Shown here piece after piece: positions 50,032 to 57,814 of a stretch of DNA of 64,000 bases (its first letter is position 1; each line of letters starts with the position of its first letter). A program made the translations under genes and the position numbers. The notes beneath the pieces were generated by a model. That model saw only the letters and a program-made list of their open reading frames with translations. It did no database searches and had not been told where the DNA came from. The stretch spans positions 25,552 to 89,551 of the forward strand of contig WRBI01000006.1 in the NCBI GenBank assembly GCA_009784625.1, read 5' to 3'. Source of the stretch: Oscillospiraceae bacterium. GTDB taxonomy: Bacteria > Bacillota > Clostridia > Oscillospirales > Ruminococcaceae.

Positions 50032-50844
50032 CTACGAGTACGTTGATAACAGTCGGCAAAGATGTTGAAAACTATCCGATAATTCAACAATATCTCCAAA
50101 GTTTTCCCCATAAAGTTCCACAATCACCCCGCCGGAAAAACCAATCTTTCCGATATTGTCCAGCAATTTGGGGATGTTTAAAACTCCCTGGCCTGGTGGC
50201 AGGCAGGACTCCTCTGAATTGTGGTCACTTATGTGTATGTGCTTGATCTTTTCGCCCATCATTTCCACCATATTCCAAAGGTCTTCGCCTGCGCGCACCG
50301 TCTGTTTGACATCCAAAACATACTCTACATCCGGCAGGGCCTTGCGCATCTCCGCAATAAAATCCGCCCGGCCCGACTGACAGCGGGAGACATTTTCTTG
50401 ACAAAGCGATATGCCGTATTTTCCGGCTTCTTCCCACAGCCGCCCAAACCGCTCGAAGTACTCTTCACGCGGCATGCCGCTAAATTGGTAATCCCCATGA
50501 AAGACCAGGCTGTCGGCCCCCAAAATATCGGCCGCCTTAAAAAAACGGCGGTAAATCTCCAGCCCTTCCACAAAGCGGCGGGGATAGTGCGAAAAGAAAA
50601 ACATATGCTCCATCGCGCTGATATAAGGGTGAACACTGACAATCTTAGCGCCGGCATTATCGGCCATCACGCGCAGCTCACGCAAAAATGTATCGTCAAG
50701 CTCTATTTCGGCGTTGACAAAGACCTCCAAGCATTTGGGACCGAGCGCGAGCAAGGTTCGAAGGCTCTCTTCTGTTCTGAGCGGATAGAGGCAAGCTGTT
50801 GAAATTCCTGGCAGCATTTCGTCAATACCTTCCTGTGTTGTCAA
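50032..50844 (-). CDS. Sugar phosphate isomerase/epimerase (xylose isomerase-like TIM barrel)
   Basis: LEVFVNAEIELDDTFLRELRVMADNAGAKIVSVHPY...DSLVFHGDYQF...IKHIHISDHN...GVIVELYGEN. Confidence 0.8.
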   Translation of the reverse strand: MTTQEGIDEMLPGISTACLYPLRTEESLRTLLALGPKCLEVFVNAEIELDDTFLRELRVMADNAGAKIVSVHPYISAMEHMFFFSHYPRRFVEGLEIYRRFFKAADILGADSLVFHGDYQFSGMPREEYFERFGRLWEEAGKYGISLCQENVSRCQSGRADFIAEMRKALPDVEYVLDVKQTVRAGEDLWNMVEMMGEKIKHIHISDHNSEESCLPPGQGVLNIPKLLDNIGKIGFSGGVIVELYGENFGDIVELSDSFQHLCRLLSTYS

Positions 50845-50943
50845 ATATTTTGGCTTGAGACTCTTTGCTTTGCGTGTTAAGCTTTAATTAAAGCATTTTT
50901 CCGAAAGGATATATTTGCTAATAATACATACCTGGAGAAGAAT

Positions 50944-51207
50944 ATGCGATGGATTCAAAAGTTGCCCAATTGCCTTGGTCAGTTTTCTGCACTTTCCCGG
51001 CTGTCATTTAAGCTGGGGGCGGGGATGATGGTTTGTTTTTACATAGTCGGATATGTATCGCTGCTCACAGCACCTTACCATGCCAATTACGGCCGCGCGG
51101 TCGCGCTTTTTTACGGCTGTCTGGAGGCCGCGCCCGCCTCATTGGCCGCCGGCGTCATCGCCGGGGTTCTGGGCGATTTGATGCTCCGTTTCGGCGGCAA
51201 AAAGTGA
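50944..51207 (+). CDS. Small hypothetical membrane protein
   Basis: 87-aa ORF with two hydrophobic segments. Confidence 0.5.
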   Translation: MRWIQKLPNCLGQFSALSRLSFKLGAGMMVCFYIVGYVSLLTAPYHANYGRAVALFYGCLEAAPASLAAGVIAGVLGDLMLRFGGKK

Positions 51208-51411
51208 AGCCGGTCTGTGAACATTATAGCACAGGTATGAACAAAATATCGCATGTAATATGCAGAAAAAGCGCTCCCACATGTTGGTGGTTTCACCGAG
51301 ATTTTTGGCATGTAACCAAAACACACCTGCCTGGGCAGGAAAGTGATTCCTGTCTTACCGGGCGCTGGAAACCTTTTGGCATCATCTGTATCTGCGTGCA
51401 AAAAGTGCCAA

Positions 51412-51456
51412 TAAAAAGCGAACCGTCGCGGATACCCCTGACGGCTCGCTTTGCCT
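51412..51456 (-). terminator. Terminator after hybrid histidine kinase
   Basis: Minus strand AAAGCGAGCCGTC...GACGGTTCGCTTTTTATT. Confidence 0.75.
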
Positions 51457-51491
51457 ATTGTTTTCCCGCTTGGCTGCAGTTAGGTGTACAC

Positions 51492-54400
51492 CTAGCTTAC
51501 GCCGGCCTCGTCAGGCGCGGCGTCCTTGAGCTGCCAGGCAACCCGCTCGATTGCAAACTCGACTTCTTGCCTTAGCTCATCAACCAGCGCGGCTGAAATC
51601 TCACCTTTTTTGAGCGCGTCTTCAGCCCGGCCGGCGACATCGACCAGCCGCTTGTCTTCGAGAGTCATCCCCGCCAGGCCTTTTAGTGTGTGCGCGATGC
51701 GGTGCGCGGTGATCATATCTTGACTGTCAATCGCGCCGGTAATCCTTTGGATGAGGTCGCTTTGGGTGCGCAGAAATTCTTTGCGCACCGCGCTTGCGAT
51801 TTCCGGGCTGGCGTAATATCCCTCTACGCTTTGGGTTAGCATTTTCAACACCGGCGGCTCAATGTCTTTGCCCACAGCTGCCGGTGTTTTTCGCGTATGT
51901 TTATCCTGCACAAACTTTTTGAGCATGGCGTTGAGGCGGGCAGATTGAATTGGCTTTGATATACAGCCGTCAAACCCATCGCGCAAAAAAGCGTCGGCCC
52001 GCCCGTTCGGGGTGCTTGCGGTCAGGGCCAGAATTGGCGCGGTATATCCCAGCCTGCGAATGATTTTTGTGGCCTCTACCCCGTCCAGCTCGGGCATTAT
52101 GTGATCCATGAAAATGATGTCGTAAGCTTTGCCGCTTTTCACTTTTTCGATGGCTGCAAAACCGCTGTTTACCGTTTCGATCTGTAACCCGTAAAGCCCC
52201 ATCAGCCCTTTGGCGACGAACAGGTTGGTCTCTACATCATCCACCAACAGCACAGAGCCATAAGGCATTGGTTCGGGCACAAAGTCCATCTCCTTGCGGG
52301 TCAGGATCGGCCTGAGCTCGTGCCGGCGCAGGCTTTCGACCATTTCCCGGCCCAGCTTTTCCTCACTTGCCACCTCTTGGGGCAGACGAACGGTGACGGT
52401 TGTGCCCACGCCGACCTGACTTTCCACGTTGATCTGGCCGCTCATCAATTCCACCAGGCGGCAGACAATCGGCATACCCAGCCCTGTGCCTTGAATAAGC
52501 CGGGACTCCCGCTCATGGAAACGGGCATAATCGTCTTGCAGGGCGGCGATCTGCTCTTGTGTAAGTCCTTTTCCGGTGTCGGCCACCTGGATGACCAGCT
52601 CGGTTTGGGCGCCTGAGCGCGCATTGTGCTGACAGGCCATGGACAGGGTGACCTCGCCGGCGTCGGTATACTTAAAAGCGTTGGACAAAAGGTTGCTCAA
52701 AATCTGTTTGATGCGAAAGGGGTCGCCCTTTAGCCAGGCAGGTATATTCTCGTCGATGTTGATTGCAAACCGGATATTCTTGTTGCCCGAATAAACCAGG
52801 TGCATCTGAATGGTGTCGGAAGCCAGGCCGGCCACCTCGTACCGCTCAACAATCAGATGCATTTTACCCGCTTCGATCTTTGAAATATCCAGAAGATCGT
52901 TGGTGATATTCAGCAGCGCATCCGCGCAGGCGAAAATCCTGGCGAATGCCGCCTCGGTCTCAGGCGGCAGCCCGAGGTTTTGGAGCTGAATCTCAGAAAT
53001 ACCGAGTACAGCTGTGATGGGTGTGCGAATTTCGTGGCTCATACTGGCCAAAAACCGACTCTTGGCCTGTGAGCTTTCTTCGGCAACCCGCACACGTTCT
53101 TGCTGCTCTAACATCTGCTTTATCGCCGTCATATCGTGAAGGTAGGCCGCCACCACACAAGCGTCTTCCAATTCAACCCGAACAAGCGATATCTCAAAGG
53201 GCACGACTTCCCCGTTGTCTAAGTCAAGGTCCCACGAGAATCTTTTGAAGCCTTCGGTAAGCGCCGTGTCAAACTGCTGCTTAAACTTGGCGAACCCGCG
53301 CTGGGTAAAGATATTCTTGCTCTTTTCGAGTGATTCCTCTTTGCTTGAAAAGTGAAAGAGGGTGAGCGCTTCTCGGTTGCAATCCAGAATCTCGAAGTCG
53401 GCGCTGATCAGATAACAGGCCACCGGGTTTGCGTCCAGCATAGTCTTGGTGCGCTCTTCGGCTTTTTTAATCTTTTTGATGCTCTCTTTGACCTGTGTGA
53501 CGTTGTTTGAATATGTGACGGCCATCACTTCGTTATTCATGGTCATTCGAATCCCGATTACCTCGGCGTTAATCAGCTCGCCCGACGCGCCTGTCATCGT
53601 CATTTCAAAGGCGTTGTAGCCCTCGTCAAACACTTTTTTGAGCTGACTCACCCAATAGGACCAGGAGGGGGTGCCGTTCGGCTGGGTTTTAGGGATAAAC
53701 TCATCGTACCGCCTTGCGTAATCTTCGCTGCTCTCGATCCCAAACAGTGCAAGCGCAAAGGGGTTGTAATCTATGACCTCAATGTTTTGGTTCCAGAACT
53801 CGATTAGCATGGGGGCGGCGTCAAACATCAGCTGCGTGCGCTCCATCGCGTCTTTGGCTGTCTGTTGACTGAGCACCAGTTCGGTAATGTCGTTTGAATA
53901 GGTGACCAGAACCGTCTTGCCACTCATCTTCATGCTGATGCCCACCACGTTGGTGTAAACCGGTGTACCGTCCGGTTTCTGGCAGACAAAGTAAAAGGCG
54001 GTGTACCCGCTGTCGCGTGTCTCTTCAAGCTTAGCGCGCCAATACTCTTCCGACGGGACGCCGTTTGGTTGTATGGGCGGCACAAAGTCGTGTACCCGTT
54101 GTTCGTATTCTGCCTTTGACTCAATGTTATAAAGGGCAAGGGCAAAAGGGTTCGCGTCCACGCAGTTAAAGCTGTCGTCCCAGAGTTCGATAAGCAGCGG
54201 CGTTGCGTCAAACATCATACGCATCCGCTCGTTGGCATCGTGTTCTCTGGCCTGTGCTTCTTTTTCGACAGTCACATCTCTAATATAGGTAACGAACACT
54301 TTTTCGCCTTTAAAGTTTCCCGAAACGCCTGTGATCTCAGTGGGGAACAAATTCCCGTCGGCGTCTTTTTTAACCCAGTCATAGACGATGTAATCAGACC

Positions 54401-55583
54401 GCAGCCCGTCGCTGATCAGCTCGGCCGCGTACTCGCTGCTTCTCCTGCCATTTGGCTGGAACTCGGGCGAAAAGCGGTCAAAGTCGGCCATATACTCGCT
54501 CTTGTTTGGAATCCTAAGTTTTCTCACCGCCTCGTCATTGCAATCGATCATCCGCCCCTCGCTGTCAAAAAAGGTTGAGATCAAGGGCATGTGATCGAAC
54601 ATGAACTTCATGCGGTCGTTTTCTACTTGCTGTTTAACCACTGTGTCAAGCAGGTCGTTGATGGCTATGGCCGCCTCGCGGTAGCCTCCCTCAAAGAGAG
54701 TCAGGTCAATTCGCCTTTCGCTGTTGTCGTTTTTCACATCGCGGGTGACGTTTTTTATCTCGTCGATCAGGCGGATGAACACCCGGGTCATAAACGCAAA
54801 AGCCTCGGACATCTCGTCGTTGGCCGGCCGCTGCACACTGGTCTTAAAGTCGCCCGCCATAACCATGGCCACGTTTTCGCGGACAGACCGCACTTTATTT
54901 TTAAAAGATTGCACAGTTAAAAATCCCAGCATAGCGGCCAAAGTAAGGGCGAGCACAAAGGCGCCGTACATAATAAAATTTATCCGGGTTTGTGCAGCGT
55001 CGATCGAAGCCCATATGGTCTCGCCTGCCTCAATCGCAAGGGCACGCATCTCTCTGAACATCTCATCAGCCGCGCCCGAATGGTCCAGCACATTGCCGTG
55101 GTCAAAGCTTTGGCTGCTGACCAAAAAGAAGTTGTCCCGGAAAATCGTATAAACCATGCTCACATGCTCGAGCGTCCCGGTGATTAAGTCAAGCCGCATT
55201 GCCTTTTCTTCGCCGGTAAACATGTTGTCCCCGCGAATGGATTCCTCGTATTGTCCGGCCAGCCCAATCAAGCTTCGGTAGTGATCGCCCAGGCGGTGCT
55301 CGGTGCTGCTCCATGCGGCCGCGCTGGCGCTTTGGCGCCATTCAGGACTCATCAGGGTTTCCCCGAGCAGCCTGCGCATCTCGGTAAACTCTTGGTGAAG
55401 CTCGGTGATGTACACCGTCCTGGCCACCACGTGATTCATGTTGTGGCGGTGCATCTCGTTCATCTGCCTGGATGCAACCCCGGAATAGATGACCGCAGTC
55501 AGAAATATTGCAATAATCAACACAAATGTGATAATCAAGCGAAACGTGATGGTTCTTGGCTGAATGGCCCTTCCTCGTAACAT
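51492..55583 (-). CDS. Hybrid sensor histidine kinase with tandem PAS domains, HATPase, receiver and HPt
   Basis: N-terminal TM sensor; several PAS-like repeats; KSRFLASMSHEIRTPITAVLG; FMDHIMPELDGVEATKIIRRLG; AHRIAHTLKGLAGM. Confidence 0.94.
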   Translation of the reverse strand: MLRGRAIQPRTITFRLIITFVLIIAIFLTAVIYSGVASRQMNEMHRHNMNHVVARTVYITELHQEFTEMRRLLGETLMSPEWRQSASAAAWSSTEHRLGDHYRSLIGLAGQYEESIRGDNMFTGEEKAMRLDLITGTLEHVSMVYTIFRDNFFLVSSQSFDHGNVLDHSGAADEMFREMRALAIEAGETIWASIDAAQTRINFIMYGAFVLALTLAAMLGFLTVQSFKNKVRSVRENVAMVMAGDFKTSVQRPANDEMSEAFAFMTRVFIRLIDEIKNVTRDVKNDNSERRIDLTLFEGGYREAAIAINDLLDTVVKQQVENDRMKFMFDHMPLISTFFDSEGRMIDCNDEAVRKLRIPNKSEYMADFDRFSPEFQPNGRRSSEYAAELISDGLRSDYIVYDWVKKDADGNLFPTEITGVSGNFKGEKVFVTYIRDVTVEKEAQAREHDANERMRMMFDATPLLIELWDDSFNCVDANPFALALYNIESKAEYEQRVHDFVPPIQPNGVPSEEYWRAKLEETRDSGYTAFYFVCQKPDGTPVYTNVVGISMKMSGKTVLVTYSNDITELVLSQQTAKDAMERTQLMFDAAPMLIEFWNQNIEVIDYNPFALALFGIESSEDYARRYDEFIPKTQPNGTPSWSYWVSQLKKVFDEGYNAFEMTMTGASGELINAEVIGIRMTMNNEVMAVTYSNNVTQVKESIKKIKKAEERTKTMLDANPVACYLISADFEILDCNREALTLFHFSSKEESLEKSKNIFTQRGFAKFKQQFDTALTEGFKRFSWDLDLDNGEVVPFEISLVRVELEDACVVAAYLHDMTAIKQMLEQQERVRVAEESSQAKSRFLASMSHEIRTPITAVLGISEIQLQNLGLPPETEAAFARIFACADALLNITNDLLDISKIEAGKMHLIVERYEVAGLASDTIQMHLVYSGNKNIRFAINIDENIPAWLKGDPFRIKQILSNLLSNAFKYTDAGEVTLSMACQHNARSGAQTELVIQVADTGKGLTQEQIAALQDDYARFHERESRLIQGTGLGMPIVCRLVELMSGQINVESQVGVGTTVTVRLPQEVASEEKLGREMVESLRRHELRPILTRKEMDFVPEPMPYGSVLLVDDVETNLFVAKGLMGLYGLQIETVNSGFAAIEKVKSGKAYDIIFMDHIMPELDGVEATKIIRRLGYTAPILALTASTPNGRADAFLRDGFDGCISKPIQSARLNAMLKKFVQDKHTRKTPAAVGKDIEPPVLKMLTQSVEGYYASPEIASAVRKEFLRTQSDLIQRITGAIDSQDMITAHRIAHTLKGLAGMTLEDKRLVDVAGRAEDALKKGEISAALVDELRQEVEFAIERVAWQLKDAAPDEAGVS

Positions 55584-55743
55584 CTCACACTACGACCCTT
55601 CTTTGCTTTCTTGTTCCTCGTATTTATTTACAGTTAATTATATCAAATATTTCGGATATCACAATAGCTTTGCAGGCCGCGCCGTGAAAACACGGATACA
55701 TTTCGGTTGATTTTTGGGGCAAAAAGAGCTAGAATAAAAACAG

Positions 55744-55777
55744 CGACCGCGCGCGGTCAGCCAGCAGCGCGCGGTCG
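55744..55777 (+). other. GC-rich leader hairpin with nested palindrome
   Basis: CGACCGCGCGC-N12-GCGCGCGGTCG; overlapping palindrome GACCGCGCGCGGTC. Confidence 0.6.
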
Positions 55778-55807
55778 GCAGGGTCGATCAATGAGCACCC
55801 GCGCCGG

Positions 55808-57481
55808 TTGTTTAGCCACGCCATCAAACATAAGCGGGGGGGAGTTATTATGGACGGCTCTACTTGGGTCATCGTGCAGAATATTTTTTTAGCCTTGGGC
55901 GGTCTGGGACTCTTTCTGTTAGGGTTAAAGATGATGTCGGACGGGCTAAAGAACATTGCGGGCAGCCGGATGCGCACCATTATCGGGAAGGCAACCGCCA
56001 ACCGCTTTTTGGGTCTGCTGGTTGGGATGGTGACCACCGCGGTTACCCAAAGCTCGACCGCCACCTCAATCATGTCGATCGGCTTTGTCAACGCCGGACT
56101 TATGAACTTAAAGCAGTTCACAAGCATCATCATCGGCGCCAGCATCGGCACAACTTTCACCGCTTTTCTCTTTTCTTTTCGAATAGATTCAATCGCCCCG
56201 CTGTTTATCTTTTTGGGGATCTGCCTTTACCTCTTCGTTAAAAAGAAAAAAGTCAAGAGCATCGGTTTTATCGTACTCGGGCTTGGGATTTTGTTCTTCG
56301 GACTTTCAACTATGGGTGCGCCGCTGTTCGAGTTTTCGCGGCTGGACGGTTTTCAGCGTATGCTGCTCGCCTTTGCCAATCCACTGCTTGCTTTATTGAC
56401 CGGCGTGTTGTTCACCGCGATTGTGCAGAGTTCGACCGCGACCATCGGGGTGATTATCGCCATGTACTTAAGCGGGGTTGACCTTTCGTTTACAACCGCC
56501 GCCTTTTTGGTTTTGGGCGCGAACATCGGCACATGCAGCACAGCGCTTCTTTCCTCTCTTGCGGCTGACCGCGAGAGCAAGCGGGCTGCCCTGATTCTGG
56601 CTGTTTATAAAATCACGGCCGGATCGGCCTTTGCGGTTGCAATCAGCGTGGTTCCGGGGATTTTGCCCTGGTTTCAAGAGCGCTGGGCGGACGGCGCTGT
56701 GCAGATCGCGATGTTTCACACCGCTTACAATCTTGTAGCTGCCACTGTTATGATCTTTTTTACCGGGCGCCTGGTCAGCTTTGTCTACAGGCTCTTGCCA
56801 AAACTGCCCGCCGAGGACAGCGCCATGCAGCTGATGCACTTGGGCAAAGAAAGCGAACAAACCCCCGCGATCACCTTTACGCAGGCGCACAGCGAACTTT
56901 GCCGGATGGGCCGGATGGCCGCAGCCAACCTGGAGCTGGCGCTCAAAGCCTTCTTCGAGCGAAATGCTGAAAAAGCGGTCGAGGTCTTTGAGACCGAAGG
57001 CGTCATCGACTATCTAAAACGGGAGATCACCGCTTATCTGATGCGGATACAGAGCACCAAGCTGACCTCCACCGACGTGGAGCGGTTGAGCGCTATGTTA
57101 AAAACGGTGTCAGACATTGAGCGGCTGGGCGACCACGCCGAAAACATCGCCGAATATGTACTCAATGACTGGAGCAGCGGGATCAGCATGTCCCCGGAGG
57201 CGACCAAAGAGCTGGGCACCCTGAGCAAAGCAATGATGGATACCCTTGCGATCACTTTGGAATCCTACGAAGTGCACGACCTTTCCCGGATCGGGCGTAT
57301 CCACGAGATGGAGCAGGAAGTGGACGATCTCTCGGCACAGTATCTCGACAACCACATCGGCCGGCTGGACGCAAAGCGGTGTGACCCGCGCTGCAGTGTA
57401 ATTTTCACCAGCATGGTCAGCGACCTTGAGCGGTGTTCCGACCACGCGATCAACATCGCCGAAAATATTTTGCCCACTTAA
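55808..57481 (+). CDS. Na+/Pi-cotransporter family protein with C-terminal PhoU-like domain
   Basis: VTTAVTQSSTATSIMSIGFVNAGLM; GVLFTAIVQSSTATIGVI; PhoU-like C-terminus. Confidence 0.93.
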   Translation: MFSHAIKHKRGGVIMDGSTWVIVQNIFLALGGLGLFLLGLKMMSDGLKNIAGSRMRTIIGKATANRFLGLLVGMVTTAVTQSSTATSIMSIGFVNAGLMNLKQFTSIIIGASIGTTFTAFLFSFRIDSIAPLFIFLGICLYLFVKKKKVKSIGFIVLGLGILFFGLSTMGAPLFEFSRLDGFQRMLLAFANPLLALLTGVLFTAIVQSSTATIGVIIAMYLSGVDLSFTTAAFLVLGANIGTCSTALLSSLAADRESKRAALILAVYKITAGSAFAVAISVVPGILPWFQERWADGAVQIAMFHTAYNLVAATVMIFFTGRLVSFVYRLLPKLPAEDSAMQLMHLGKESEQTPAITFTQAHSELCRMGRMAAANLELALKAFFERNAEKAVEVFETEGVIDYLKREITAYLMRIQSTKLTSTDVERLSAMLKTVSDIERLGDHAENIAEYVLNDWSSGISMSPEATKELGTLSKAMMDTLAITLESYEVHDLSRIGRIHEMEQEVDDLSAQYLDNHIGRLDAKRCDPRCSVIFTSMVSDLERCSDHAINIAENILPT

Positions 57482-57491
57482 GGAGTACCCT

Positions 57492-57710
57492 ATGTCAATC
57501 AAACCGGGCAGATACGCCCACTTTAAGGGGAACGAGTACGAAGTGGTCGGGGTCGCCAGCCACAGCGAAACGCTGGAAGATATGGTCGTCTATCGCCCGC
57601 TTTATGGGGATGGCAAACTCTGGGTTCGCCCGGCAGCTATGTGGGACGAGCCGGTCGAGCACGGCGGCCGGACGCTCAAGCGGTTTACCTACCTGGGCGG
57701 CACCGAATAA
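57492..57710 (+). CDS. DUF1653 domain protein
   Basis: GRYAHFKGNEYEVVGVASHSETLEDMVVYRPLYGDGKLWVRPAAMWDEPVE. Confidence 0.85.
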   Translation: MSIKPGRYAHFKGNEYEVVGVASHSETLEDMVVYRPLYGDGKLWVRPAAMWDEPVEHGGRTLKRFTYLGGTE

Positions 57711-57751
57711 ACGCATCGCCCTTTCCATATGGAATGTAAATTTCACTTTAA

Positions 57752-57792
57752 CTATATATTGACAATAACAAGATTTGATGTACAATATATCG
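57752..57792 (+). promoter_or_regulatory. Tandem NrdR boxes overlapping nrdJ promoter
   Basis: CTATATATTG (57752) and CAATATATCG (57783), 31 bp apart; TTGACA-N16-TACAAT promoter between/overlapping. Confidence 0.75.
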
Positions 57793-57814
57793 TATATTCA
57801 AAAACAGGGGGGGC

